Part shown: one piece after another, positions 32,849 to 41,325 of the stretch
Layout of the letters: every line of letters begins with the position of its first letter
How positions within the stretch are numbered: position 1 is the first letter of the stretch
Assembly: GCA_040753915.1 (NCBI GenBank)
Contig: JBFMDN010000015.1
Coordinates: forward strand, 1-64,000
Direction of reading: 5' to 3'
Length of the DNA stretch: 64,000 bases
Origin: JBFMDN01 sp040753915
Lineage (GTDB): Bacteria > Desulfobacterota > Desulfomonilia > Desulfomonilales > Desulfomonilaceae
The notes under the pieces: generated by a model
Seen by the model: the letters and a program-made list of their open reading frames with translations, nothing else
Told to the model about the DNA's origin: nothing
Databases searched by the model: none
Translations under genes and position numbers: made by a program

Positions 32849-33931
32849 ATGAGCCATAGCAAAGAGAATCGAGCCCTTATCACAGGAATCACGGGGCAGG
32901 ACGGAGCCTATCTGGTCAAGTTTCTTCTCAATAAGGGATACCACGTGTGCGGCGTAAAGCGCCGCAGCTCTCTGATAAATACTCAGCGGATAGACCCGTT
33001 ATACGAGGAACCGCTGACCGCAGATCGTCGTTTCACACTCGAATACGGGGATATGACGGATTCCACAAATCTGATCAGGATTATTCAGGATTTTCAACCG
33101 ACCGAAATCTACAATCTCGCGGCTCAGAGCCACGTAAAGGTTTCCTTCGAGACACCCGAGTACACCGCGAACGCGGATGCACTTGGCACGTTGAGGCTTC
33201 TCGAAGCCATGCGCATTCTCCGGTTGGGTGATAGGACTCGATTCTATCAGGCATCTACCAGCGAGCTCTACGGTCTTGTCCGAGAGATTCCTCAGACCGA
33301 AAACACCCCTTTTTATCCCCGCAGTCCCTATGGCGTGGCCAAGCTTTACAGCTACTGGATAACGAAGAACTATCGGGAAGCGTACAATCTGTTTGCCTCC
33401 AACGGCATTCTCTTCAATCACGAGTCTGCCATGCGGGGAGAGACGTTTGTGACGAGAAAAATCACCCGTGCGGTAGCCAGGATCAAGCTGGAGATGCAGG
33501 ACATTCTCTACCTGGGGAATCTCAATGCGAAACGGGATTGGGGCTATGCGGGGGACTACGTGGAGGCCATGTGGCTCATTGTGCAACACCACGAACCCGA
33601 CGATTTCGTTGTTGCCACCGGCGAGAATCATTCGGTACGGGAGTTCGTCGATCTGGCTTTCAGAGAAGTCGGCATGTTTATAACGTGGGAAGGGGAAGGG
33701 GTGAATGAGCGGGGAATTGACCAAGCCACGGGAAAAACAGTGGTTGCTGTCCATCCACGATATTTCAGACCGACCGAGGTGGACGAATTGTTGGGAGACG
33801 CCTCTAAGGCACGCGAAGTTCTGGGGTGGCGTCCCAAAGTAGGATTTGGCGAGCTCGTCAAGAGAATGGTCGTGGCCGACCTGCGGGAAGCCGAAAAGGA
33901 GAGCCTCTGCACCAGAGCAGGATACTACTGA
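32849..33931 (+). CDS. gmd: GDP-mannose 4,6-dehydratase
   Basis: Gmd converts GDP-mannose to GDP-4-keto-6-deoxymannose, the precursor of fucose, rhamnose or perosamine donors. The 360 residues match the family. The Rossmann motif is ALITGITGQDGAYLVKFLL, and the family-specific NADP loop reads VCGVKRRSSLINTQRID. AAQSHVKVSFETPEYTANADALGTLRLLEA follows. The catalytic YQASTSELYG and SPYGVAKLYSYW (YxxxK) are intact. The ATG at 32849 begins the conserved N-terminus; a 13-residue upstream extension lacks support. It uses the deoxysugar logic that the DegT aminotransferase at 6.9 kb would also need, though the two are far apart. Confidence 0.95.
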   Translation: MSHSKENRALITGITGQDGAYLVKFLLNKGYHVCGVKRRSSLINTQRIDPLYEEPLTADRRFTLEYGDMTDSTNLIRIIQDFQPTEIYNLAAQSHVKVSFETPEYTANADALGTLRLLEAMRILRLGDRTRFYQASTSELYGLVREIPQTENTPFYPRSPYGVAKLYSYWITKNYREAYNLFASNGILFNHESAMRGETFVTRKITRAVARIKLEMQDILYLGNLNAKRDWGYAGDYVEAMWLIVQHHEPDDFVVATGENHSVREFVDLAFREVGMFITWEGEGVNERGIDQATGKTVVAVHPRYFRPTEVDELLGDASKAREVLGWRPKVGFGELVKRMVVADLREAEKESLCTRAGYY

Positions 33932-34166
33932 TTGCCCGTTGCCTGCCAGCGTTCGAAGTCTTTGGAAAAACGATTGAGGAGAGCGCTTCGGGCAGAACGA
34001 AACAACGCGAGAGAACTTGCTGGGGTAAGGCTGTTCCGGCGGGAAAGTCCTCTTGAAACTCGTGTCAGCCCAAGCGGTTCACAAGATACTCGGGTGGGGT
34101 TGAAGTCGCGCACGACATGTGATAATCGTGGCAATATGTGCACCAGATTCTGATCGGCGTATCACA

Positions 34167-35294
34167 ATGTCAGACGCAAATACCCCTATAGCGGTTGGCC
34201 TGATCCGCAAATCCCCCGACCCTTCTCAATCCATCGTAGAAGCGTACGGCTCCTTGTTCAAGAGGAAGCTGTGCCTTCTCGTGTCTCTCCTGTTGGTCCT
34301 TGCGATCCTGGCAATTTATTCCGTGATTGTCGGCACGTACGATCTGTCCGTCCGAGCAGTGATGCTCTCGATCCTGGGTCAGGATGAGGGTGCTTCCCAC
34401 ATCGTGATATGGAGAATCAGGATGCCGAGAATCGTAGCTGCCATCGTCTCGGGTTGGGGTCTGGCACTCTCGGGCGTCACCATGCAGAGTCTGCTCAAGA
34501 ATCCGCTCGGATCGCCTTTCACCTTGGGGATCAGTCACGGGGCGGCTTTCGGTGCCGCGTTCGCCATCGTGGTCTTGGGGGCTGGATCTACGCAGTACGG
34601 TCCTCTCAGGACCACGGCCAGCTCTCTCTTCACAGTGAGTAACATCTACCTGGTTACTCTGGCTGCATTTATTGGCGCAATGGCCTCGACCCTGGCTATT
34701 CTATTCATGGCACGTGTCAAAAGGCTGTCCCCCGAATCGATCATCTTGGGCGGAGTGGCATTGTCGTCCTTGTTCGTGTCCGGTACGATTCTCATTCAGT
34801 ACGTCGCCACAGAGGTGGAGCTGGCTTCCGTCGTCTTTTGGACTTTTGGTGACGTGTCCAGGTCCAATTGGCATGAGATCCTTATTTTGGGGATAGTCAC
34901 GTGCGGAGGAACAGCGTATTTCATGCTCAACCGATGGAATCTCAATGCTATTTCGGCCGGAGAGGATGTGGCCCGAGGACTGGGAGTGGACGTGGAGCGC
35001 CTCCGGTGGTGGGGCATGCTGGTGGCTGCGCTGGTCTCCGCTCTTGTAGTGGCATTTCATGGCGTCATAGCGTTTCTCGGATTGCTAGCTCCCCATATCG
35101 GAAGAAAGCTTGTGGGGTCTGATCATCGCATCCTTCTTCCTCATGCATGCGTGGTGGGTGCAATCTTGTTGCTTTTCGCCGACACGGCCGGCCGGCTCCT
35201 GGTTGGGTCGGGAACTCTTCCTGTTGGTGTGCTCACGTCTTTTATGGGCGCGCCACTTTTTCTCTACCTCCTCGTAGGAGGACGGAAGCAATGA
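34167..35294 (+). CDS. FecCD-family ABC transporter permease (iron-chelate/cobalamin type)
   Basis: This 375-residue permease has about ten membrane helices. It shows family marks: RMPRIVAAIVSGWGLALSGVTMQSLLKNPLGSPFTLGISHGAAFGAAFAIV in pieces, then GDVSRSNWHEI, ISAGEDVARGLGVDVERLR, and the coupling loop FLGLLAPHIGRKLVGSDHR, ending LPVGVLTSFMGAPLFLYLL. FecCD permeases import ferric siderophores, haem, B12 or similar. The ATG at 34167 has a weak ribosome-binding site; a GTG 48 bp upstream is the alternative. Its stop overlaps the ATPase gene by ATGA. No binding protein or TonB receptor is nearby, so the substrate is unknown. Confidence 0.9.
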   Translation: MSDANTPIAVGLIRKSPDPSQSIVEAYGSLFKRKLCLLVSLLLVLAILAIYSVIVGTYDLSVRAVMLSILGQDEGASHIVIWRIRMPRIVAAIVSGWGLALSGVTMQSLLKNPLGSPFTLGISHGAAFGAAFAIVVLGAGSTQYGPLRTTASSLFTVSNIYLVTLAAFIGAMASTLAILFMARVKRLSPESIILGGVALSSLFVSGTILIQYVATEVELASVVFWTFGDVSRSNWHEILILGIVTCGGTAYFMLNRWNLNAISAGEDVARGLGVDVERLRWWGMLVAALVSALVVAFHGVIAFLGLLAPHIGRKLVGSDHRILLPHACVVGAILLLFADTAGRLLVGSGTLPVGVLTSFMGAPLFLYLLVGGRKQ

Positions 35295-36103
35295 TCCTGT
35301 CGGTTGAGAATGTTCGTTTCGGTTACAGCGCCCGGCCAATTTTGAAGGATATAACCTTTTGTATGGAACGCGGAATGGTGCTGGCCGTGCTGGGCATCAA
35401 CGGCGCGGGAAAATCGACTCTCCTGAAATGCATCAACAGAATACTCGATCCGCAGGGTGGGGAGGTGATTCTTGACGGACACGACGTGCAACGCATGTCC
35501 GGCACCCAAGTAGCCCGCCACATAGGATACGCGCCGCAGCGATTTGGCGATGATCAGTTGTCGGTCTTCGACGCTGTCATGCTCGGACGCAAGCCCCATA
35601 TCAGATGGGCAGCATCGGAACGAGATTTTCATGTAGTGGAGCAAATCCTCGATCTAATGGGCCTACGCGACCTCGCTCTCCGCTCCGTGAACGAGCTGAG
35701 CGGCGGGGAGGCGCAGAAGGTGGTTATTGCCCGAGCCTTTGCCCAAGAGCCCCGCCTCTTATTGCTGGACGAACCGGTGAGCAACCTTGACGTGAAAAAC
35801 CAGTTGGAGGTCATGACCCTGGTCACAAGCACCGTAAAGGCCAAGGAGATGTCAGCTATCATTGCAATACATGACTTGAACCTCGCTCTCAGATTTGCCG
35901 ACCGATTTCTCCTGCTCAGAGACGGGAAGATTCACGCCATCGTCCCCAGAGATGGGATTACCTCGGACCTTATTGCAGAGGTTTATCACGTGCACGCCAT
36001 CGTCAGGGAGGTTGAAGGATTTCCCATCGTGATCCCGGTCAACGCGTGCAAGGTGTCTCACAAGTCGGAACGGTCTTTAGGCTCGGGGCTCCATGTGGCG
36101 TGA
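35291..36103 (+). CDS. FecE/FhuC-type ABC transporter ATP-binding protein
   Basis: This 270-residue ATPase has Walker A GINGAGKSTLL, a Q-loop at HIGYAPQRF, signature LSGGEAQKVVIARA, Walker B LLLLDEPVSNLD and the switch His in IAIHDLNLALRFADR. The C-terminal extension (about 215-270) is of the kind seen in FecE/BtuD ATPases. The ATG at 35291, eight bases after GGAGG, overlaps the permease stop (ATGA). It completes a two-gene importer core. The iron-chelate or cobalamin cargo is family-based inference; B12-dependent enzymes elsewhere in the window make cobalamin one option. Confidence 0.92.
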   Translation: MILSVENVRFGYSARPILKDITFCMERGMVLAVLGINGAGKSTLLKCINRILDPQGGEVILDGHDVQRMSGTQVARHIGYAPQRFGDDQLSVFDAVMLGRKPHIRWAASERDFHVVEQILDLMGLRDLALRSVNELSGGEAQKVVIARAFAQEPRLLLLDEPVSNLDVKNQLEVMTLVTSTVKAKEMSAIIAIHDLNLALRFADRFLLLRDGKIHAIVPRDGITSDLIAEVYHVHAIVREVEGFPIVIPVNACKVSHKSERSLGSGLHVA

Positions 36104-36122
36104 TCTCTTTGGGCCTGGGCTC

Positions 36123-36152
36123 TTGACAAGTGCCGTCGGAAGGGGGTATTGT
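36123..36152 (+). promoter_or_regulatory. Promoter of tRNA-Lys
   Basis: TTGACA (36123-36128) and TATTGT (36147-36152) are 18 bp apart. The expected start near 36159 is a few bases before the mature tRNA 5' end at 36165. Confidence 0.6.
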
Positions 36153-36164
36153 AATGATTCTAAC

Positions 36165-36240
36165 GGGCCGTTAGCTCAATTGGTAGAGCAACTGACTCTT
36201 AATCAGTAGGTTCGGGGTTCGAGACCCTGACGGCCCACCA
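36165..36240 (+). tRNA. tRNA-Lys (anticodon CTT)
   Basis: The 76 nt fold into a complete cloverleaf. Acceptor arms GGGCCGT/ACGGCCC pair perfectly, the D-arm has TTAGCTCAATTGGTAGAGC, and the anticodon stem ACTGA/TCAGT encloses CTCTTAA with anticodon CTT. The T-arm has GGGGTTCGAGACCC, and CCA is encoded. It reads AAG codons. A promoter lies just upstream and an intrinsic terminator just downstream, so it is transcribed alone. Confidence 0.97.
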
Positions 36241-36256
36241 AGACAAGAAACCACAG

Positions 36257-36293
36257 AGCCGGGATGCCAGACGCATCGCGGCTTTCTTTGTTT
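36257..36293 (+). terminator. Intrinsic terminator of tRNA-Lys
   Basis: AGCCGGGATGC (36257-36267) pairs with GCATCGCGGCT (36273-36283), 11 positions with one mismatch and a 5-nt loop, followed by TTTCTTTGTTT. It starts 17 nt after the tRNA CCA end. Confidence 0.85.
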
Positions 36294-36461
36294 CTCGAAC
36301 CGCGTGAGCCTATTCTCCACGATCTCCCGAGCATTCCTTTTCCTAATGGCGCCCTTTTGTGATATGGTCCGGCGGAAATGGCAGAATCTTGTCCGAGGCA
36401 GACACGCAGTGCCACAAACTACTAGCCGAGGGAGGCTTGCTGCCGGCAACAGCCCAGGCCC

Positions 36462-37307
36462 ATGTGGTCCAAAGAGGGGCAGAATTATCGAATGGGTGAG
36501 CAACTGCTTAAATTCGCACATTTTCCCCACATTGCACGACTGCTCTCCGCAGAGACGGTTCCTGCGCACGCGAGATTGTCGGTCCTCGACGTGGGCTGCG
36601 GCCCCGGAACCCTGGTAAACTACTACCCCGTTCCTCTGCCGTATGATGTGTACGGTCTCGATCTCTGGCCGCATCAATTGCGTCAGGCGGCAGCGAAGCG
36701 CCTCTATGCGGGGCTTCTGCAGGCAAATCTTGTGGACGGTATCCCGTTCAGAAATGAATCCTTCGACATCATCGTGTGTGGCGAAATACTGCTCTATTTG
36801 CCTAACCCGCGGCAGATCCTCGCGGAGTGCTGCCGGCTCCTCCGTCCAGGGGGAATGCTTCTGGTATACAATCCGATCTCACGTTTTCCTAAGATAATCG
36901 GTAAGCTTAAGAAATGGTCGCGGATGGTTTATCAGGAAAAGAGTACCATCGCTCTGGATTGCCAACGTGACTGGAAGATCTCCACCAGACCTTGCCGAGT
37001 CACGTACTACAAGCCCGGGGGGTTGATCGAAGACGTAAATGCTACGGGATTGCGCGTGGAAAACATCACCGCATTTCGACTGTTGCTCAACAGAATCAGA
37101 GCCCTGAATAAGCTTGAAGACTATCGGTGGTACAGGCGAGCGTCAGAGCTCATAGCGCGGCGGTATCCCCATCTGGCCACGGACATCCTGATCGAAGCGA
37201 GGAAAGACACGTCCACCCAGGCGGGAGCATCTGTCCACGAGAGCGGAATCGTCTCGAAGATTTCTGGCGTCAGCGAGCCGTTGAATCTTCGCCGTCCCAA
37301 TACGTGA
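36462..37307 (+). CDS. Class I SAM-dependent methyltransferase
   Basis: This 281-residue protein has the methyltransferase core at about 38-150: motif I LSVLDVGCGPGTLVNYY, then YDVYGLDLWPHQLRQAAAKR, FDIIVCGEILLYLPNPRQIL, and LRPGGMLLVYNPISRF. A basic C-terminal half (KLKKWSRMVYQEKS... to the end) probably recognises the substrate. The resemblance is to UbiE/type-11 enzymes and sugar or lipid methyltransferases; the target is unknown. The ATG at 36462 has an AGG upstream; an internal ATG at 36492 is possible. It stands between tRNA-Lys and the opposing RRM gene, with no operon partner. Confidence 0.82.
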   Translation: MWSKEGQNYRMGEQLLKFAHFPHIARLLSAETVPAHARLSVLDVGCGPGTLVNYYPVPLPYDVYGLDLWPHQLRQAAAKRLYAGLLQANLVDGIPFRNESFDIIVCGEILLYLPNPRQILAECCRLLRPGGMLLVYNPISRFPKIIGKLKKWSRMVYQEKSTIALDCQRDWKISTRPCRVTYYKPGGLIEDVNATGLRVENITAFRLLLNRIRALNKLEDYRWYRRASELIARRYPHLATDILIEARKDTSTQAGASVHESGIVSKISGVSEPLNLRRPNT

Positions 37308-37507
37308 CCGCTGGGACGATTGCAGCACGATAACGCTCCGCAGGCAAGCGTTTCCCATCCCCCACAAGTACCGCAGTCGAAAGAGAAACTGCTGCGTGAG
37401 TCAACAGGCCCCTGCCAGCACGTTCGTGCGACAAATCCCGCTCTTGGGGAGGCGAGAGTCTACTCCGCAGACTTCGCTTCCCCAAAATCGCCTATAGGCT
37501 CAATGGC

Positions 37508-37795
37508 TTACCAGCGGGAGTCGCGGCCCCTTCGGTCATTGGACTGCCTTTTCGGCTTGGCCTCGTTGACCTTCAAGGGACGTCCCCCCAGGTCTCTCGA
37601 ATCCAGCTCCTTGATTGCTTTGGCGCCTTCTTCCCGAGACCCCATCTCGATGAAGCCAAATCCACGAGAGCGTCCCGTGAATTGATCGGAAATAATCTTG
37701 ACAGAATCCACTGCCCCGTATTGCTCGAACAGCTCCCTCAGTTCGCTCTCCGCGGTGTCAAAAGACAGATTTCCTACGTAAATGTTGATACTCAT
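37508..37795 (-). CDS. RNA-binding protein with one RRM domain
   Basis: This 95-residue protein is essentially a single RRM: RNP2 IYVGNL (5-10) and RNP1 RGFGFIEM (44-51), with EELxELFEQYG-type spacing between. A short Arg/Lys/Ser-rich tail (KPKRQSNDRRGRDSRW) follows. Such small RRM proteins of bacteria resemble plant and cyanobacterial glycine-rich RNA-binding proteins and are often cold-induced. The ATG at 37795 has AAAGGA seven bases upstream. A promoter about 200 bp upstream leaves a long leader, fitting post-transcriptional control. RNA targets are unknown. Confidence 0.92.
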   Translation of the reverse strand: MSINIYVGNLSFDTAESELRELFEQYGAVDSVKIISDQFTGRSRGFGFIEMGSREEGAKAIKELDSRDLGGRPLKVNEAKPKRQSNDRRGRDSRW

Positions 37796-37996
37796 TGCTT
37801 AATTCCTTTCAAAAATCACACCCAGAGGCTAGATCTTGAGTGCGGCTGTGGGATTCAGGAACTCTCGATAAACGGGGATTGCCATGAAGAGCATTTGACT
37901 GGAGTAATCCTCGGTACGGGCGCCTTATTCCTTGGTGATTGGTTTTCGTATTCCGCCCGTGTTCCCGATCGGGACTGAGGAGAAACACACTTTCAT

Positions 37997-38030
37997 TTGT
38001 TAAATTAACAAGCAATTTAACTCGTGTCAA
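37997..38030 (-). promoter_or_regulatory. Promoter of the RRM gene overlapped by two dyads
   Basis: On the minus strand, TTGACA (38025-38030) and TAATTT (38002-38007) are 17 bp apart. TTGTTAA-A-TTAACAA (37997-38011) and TTAAATT-N7-AATTTAA (38000-38020) are both perfect dyads covering the -10 and spacer. The predicted leader is about 200 nt. The rest of the 37796-38281 gap holds the fsr promoter and no gene. Confidence 0.5.
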
Positions 38031-38213
38031 GCCCATGGAAAACGTTTCCTGAAATCTGCCAATTTAGGGATACATGAACCGAGAGCCCCGGCCCGGGCCG
38101 TTTCCATAGATCGAGGAGAGAGGATGCTTTGCCGTGTCGATCCCGGCAGCGATACTGCATGACGTATGGCTGACGCGTGTGAGTGGCTCCATGACATGTT
38201 CCGCCGACCGGAG

Positions 38214-38242
38214 TTGATTTTGCCATGCGTCAGGTTTATTGT
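38214..38242 (+). promoter_or_regulatory. Promoter of the fsr-like gene
   Basis: TTGATT (38214-38219) and TATTGT (38237-38242) are 17 bp apart, with an expected start near 38249 and a leader of about 33 nt containing the AGGAG ribosome-binding site. Confidence 0.45.
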
Positions 38243-38281
38243 TATTGGTTCGATTGATTGATTTCTGGAAGGAGATGCTGG

Positions 38282-39481
38282 ATGAGTGCTGAGTCTCCTG
38301 GTCAAAACCCCTTCAATCTTAGAATGCTCCTGGTCTTGTCGTTCGGGCATTTCGCCACGGACATTTGTCAAAGTGCGCTACCGGCGATTCTGCCGTTCCT
38401 GAAGGCGAAATTACTTCTTTCCTATGCTATGGCGGGCGTGATCATGCTTGCGTCCAATGTAACGTCATCGGTAATTCAGCCTCTTTTCGGGTACCTGTCT
38501 GACCGAAAAGAAAAGGCAATCCTTCTGCCGGCAGGCTGTTTCTGTGCCGGTCTCGGTCTATCGCTGCTGTCGATTCCGAACCAGTACGAGGTCGTCCTCT
38601 TGTTGGTGATCGTCAGTGGACTCGGAATAGCATCCTATCATCCTGAAGGTTTCAAGACGGCCCGTTCTTTTACGGGAAACAAGATGGCAACGGGTCTGGC
38701 GGTGTTCACCGTGGGTGGTAATCTGGGTTTGGCGGTCGGCCCTCTGGTTGCAACGTTCATTCTCACAGTGTTCGGTCTGAGCTATCTACCGCTGATGCTT
38801 CTGTTCTCCCTGACCTTTCTCCTCTTATTGGCTTTCACATGGCGTTCGGTGGCACACGCCCGCCCGGCCACGGATTCGGGAGCGACTTCCCGGACCAGAA
38901 TCCCGAAGACAGCCTACCTCCCCGTAGGGTTGATAGTCGCTACTGTTGTCATGAGGTCTTGGACTCATTTTGGTCTGATGGCATACCTCCCCTTTTACTA
39001 CATCGACTATGAGCAGGGAGACCCCCTCTATGCAGGCACCTTGGTGTCGGTTTTCCTGGTGGGGGGCGCGGTCGGAACGGTGGTGGGCTCTCCTCTCGCG
39101 GATCGATGGGGCTACAAACGATTCCTGGTAATGTCCATGGTTCTCACAACCGTCCTCCTCCCATTGATCCTGGTGACGCATGGCTTCATGCTTTTTGTCA
39201 CCCTTGGAGTCGTTGGCATGGCCTTGATCTCCAGCTTCACGGTTACCATGGTGATGGCTCAAGAATTGCTTCCCAACAATCTTGGCGTAGCCTCGGGCCT
39301 TATGGCCGGATTTGCTATTGGAACAGGCGGGATCGGTGTTACATTGCTGGGGGTGATCGCGGACCACTTTGGTGTGCCCATGGCACTCAAAGCCATCATG
39401 CTGCTGCCGTTGGGAGGCCTTGTCCTCAGTGCTCTCGTCCCGTACCCCACGGACCGGGGTCGCGAACGACGATCTCTCTGA
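38282..39481 (+). CDS. MFS efflux transporter, fosmidomycin-resistance (Fsr) family
   Basis: This 399-residue protein has twelve predicted membrane helices. The N-terminal helix LLVLSFGHFATDICQSALPAILPFLK and ASNVTSSVIQPLFGYLSDRKEKAILLPAG (MFS loop 2-3 motif) are typical of the Fsr group, as is GIASYHPEGFKTARSFTG. The ATG at 38282 sits seven bases after AGGAG; a TTG upstream extension is rejected. Fsr-like pumps expel small anionic drugs or aromatic compounds. The natural substrate here is unknown, and it has no neighbour on its strand closer than 398 bp. Confidence 0.9.
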   Translation: MSAESPGQNPFNLRMLLVLSFGHFATDICQSALPAILPFLKAKLLLSYAMAGVIMLASNVTSSVIQPLFGYLSDRKEKAILLPAGCFCAGLGLSLLSIPNQYEVVLLLVIVSGLGIASYHPEGFKTARSFTGNKMATGLAVFTVGGNLGLAVGPLVATFILTVFGLSYLPLMLLFSLTFLLLLAFTWRSVAHARPATDSGATSRTRIPKTAYLPVGLIVATVVMRSWTHFGLMAYLPFYYIDYEQGDPLYAGTLVSVFLVGGAVGTVVGSPLADRWGYKRFLVMSMVLTTVLLPLILVTHGFMLFVTLGVVGMALISSFTVTMVMAQELLPNNLGVASGLMAGFAIGTGGIGVTLLGVIADHFGVPMALKAIMLLPLGGLVLSALVPYPTDRGRERRSL

Positions 39482-39878
39482 GCGGGCTCGGGGCGGCACG
39501 CACAGTGTCGGTACTTGAAAGTTGCGGTGGATGGCCAAACGACACTGCACGTCTGAGGAGCTGGTGGCGAAGCAGAACCACTTGCAGCGTGAGGCGGGAG
39601 GGTAGGCAACAGGCCCTGAACGATCTCCCCGGAAGGTCTTGAGCGCGAAAAGCGATTCGTGCTCGATGTGGTCAATCATCACCGGTAGCGGCGTTTCACG
39701 CGACGATTCTCGCTTGTCGTTGAGGGCAGTATTGACCGCCGGCCCTCGATAGTATAGACATATCAATCGACACTGCGGACGCCTCGTCCGAAAGTCCAAG
39801 TGCAGCACGTTTGACACAGCGGTGCGACCCTCTCTCTTTGCCGCATCGATCATAGGAAAGGTGAATTGGAGTGAGCTG
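39482..39878. other. Intergenic region between the fsr-like and VKOR-DsbA genes
   Basis: No gene is supported in these 397 bp. A possible plus-strand promoter (TTGACC and TATAGA near 39733-39759) has only 15 bp between its elements, so I do not call it. The frame of the downstream gene continues upstream of 39879 without a ribosome-binding site. Confidence 0.35.
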
Positions 39879-41255
39879 ATGACTGTGCCGTTGAAGATGC
39901 GCACGGAGAACGAAAGCCAGAACCCTCTGAAAAGACTATGGAAGCGCAGACAGGCCAGGATCTCCGCTCTCGCTGGACACGTGAGATTCGATGGCGGTCC
40001 TTATTTCACCACCTACCACTGTTTCCTGATATTGCTTGTGTTGGGAGCCATAGGCCTTTTCGCCGCTGGATTTCTCACGTATCGGCACGTAGTGGTCGTG
40101 AGCACCTCCGGCCATGTGACCGAGTCTGGCCTGTGCCGAGCCAGCGGAAGCATAAATTGCGACGAGATCTTGCGGTCGGATTACTCCATTCTTTTTGGCT
40201 ACTTCCCGTCAGCGGTCCTTGGACTGATGGGCTTCGTCTTTGTGCTGTGGCTCGTGTTGAACGGATTGGTGAACAATCGATCCAGAAAGGTTGTCTGGGC
40301 GGCTCTGCTGCTATATTTTTTCGCTGCCATCGGGTTTAGCTGGTACTATGCGTATGTCATGGCCTTTGAGGTGGATTTCATCTGCCCCTGGTGCATCGTT
40401 GTTCACGTGGTGAATTTCATCTCCCTGATTGTCGTGCTCGTTGTGGCAATAAGAAATCGGAGGAAATTCCTCCTTCCGGAAATCTCGACGGTGGCGGAGC
40501 GATTCTACCTGATATTGGGGGGAGTGGCGATTTCGCTGCTCGTCTTTTTGGGGTCCGTGCTCTGGGAGAAATCTCTCAGCTTTGCAGACGTTAAAGATCA
40601 GTATGAAGCCCTGGCCAACGATCCTGTCGTGATCCGCGCGGTGATCCGGGGCGCTCCCGAACACAAGATTGCACTGACTCCAGAGCATCCGGTCTATGGC
40701 TCGCCGAACGCCCCCTATAGCCTGATACTCTTCAGCGATTTCAAGTGTCCGCTATGTGCTCGTACCGATGAGTTCTTGAAGAAGCTCGTAGACAAGAACC
40801 CGGAAGCCTTGAAGCTGGTCTTCATAAATTATCCGCTCGAGAAACAATGCAACAGGATCGTAGCCGGCGACCTCCATCCTGGGGCATGCGTGATCGCCAG
40901 GGCCGCGTACGCCGCGTACCTCCTTGGGGGGCCGAAGGCGTTTTGGGCATACGCGAATGAGCTGTTCGCCTCGCAAAAAAAGCTGAAACCAGAGATGTTG
41001 CCTGAGATTGCAGGGAAGTTGGGACTTGATTTGGACAAATTCGGCCAGCTCATGAAGCCCGATTCGATTGCCGCGAAAAAGATCGAACAGGACGTACAAA
41101 TAGGCGTCAACATGAACTTGAGTTCCACCCCCCAAATTTTCTTCGAGGGGCGGAGAATTCCTGAGACGTTTCAGGGTCAGTTCCTGGTGGAGGCTCTCCA
41201 GTCTTTGATGGAATCAGGAGGTCAGGAGAGCAAGGTAACCAAGCTCAAGTGGTGA
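39879..41255 (+). CDS. VKOR-DsbA fusion: membrane disulfide generator with thioredoxin-fold oxidase
   Basis: This 458-residue protein joins two parts of a disulfide-forming pathway. The N-terminal half is a VKOR-type quinone-linked membrane domain (helices from about 46 to 225) with the loop pair Cys86/Cys94 and the active-site CPWC (169-172). The C-terminal half is a periplasmic DsbA-like thioredoxin domain with CPLC (290-293, FSDFKCPLCARTDEFL), an inserted helical region, and the cis-Pro loop SSTPQIFFEGRRIP. Electrons would flow from substrate thiols through CPLC and CPWC to quinone. The ATG at 39879 has GGAG seven bases upstream. Extra Cys residues near 330-345 may form a structural disulfide. 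Confidence 0.92.
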   Translation: MTVPLKMRTENESQNPLKRLWKRRQARISALAGHVRFDGGPYFTTYHCFLILLVLGAIGLFAAGFLTYRHVVVVSTSGHVTESGLCRASGSINCDEILRSDYSILFGYFPSAVLGLMGFVFVLWLVLNGLVNNRSRKVVWAALLLYFFAAIGFSWYYAYVMAFEVDFICPWCIVVHVVNFISLIVVLVVAIRNRRKFLLPEISTVAERFYLILGGVAISLLVFLGSVLWEKSLSFADVKDQYEALANDPVVIRAVIRGAPEHKIALTPEHPVYGSPNAPYSLILFSDFKCPLCARTDEFLKKLVDKNPEALKLVFINYPLEKQCNRIVAGDLHPGACVIARAAYAAYLLGGPKAFWAYANELFASQKKLKPEMLPEIAGKLGLDLDKFGQLMKPDSIAAKKIEQDVQIGVNMNLSSTPQIFFEGRRIPETFQGQFLVEALQSLMESGGQESKVTKLKW

Positions 41256-41325
41256 CCCAAAGCCACCTGTCACGACGGGGAAAGGGCTCGGATGTTTCGG
41301 AGACCCGTATTCTGGGGAGAAAAAT

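Noticed and set aside
33932..34153. 73-codon frame between gmd and the FecCD gene
   Set aside because: It is very rich in Arg and starts directly after the gmd stop with no ribosome-binding site. It looks like non-coding DNA.
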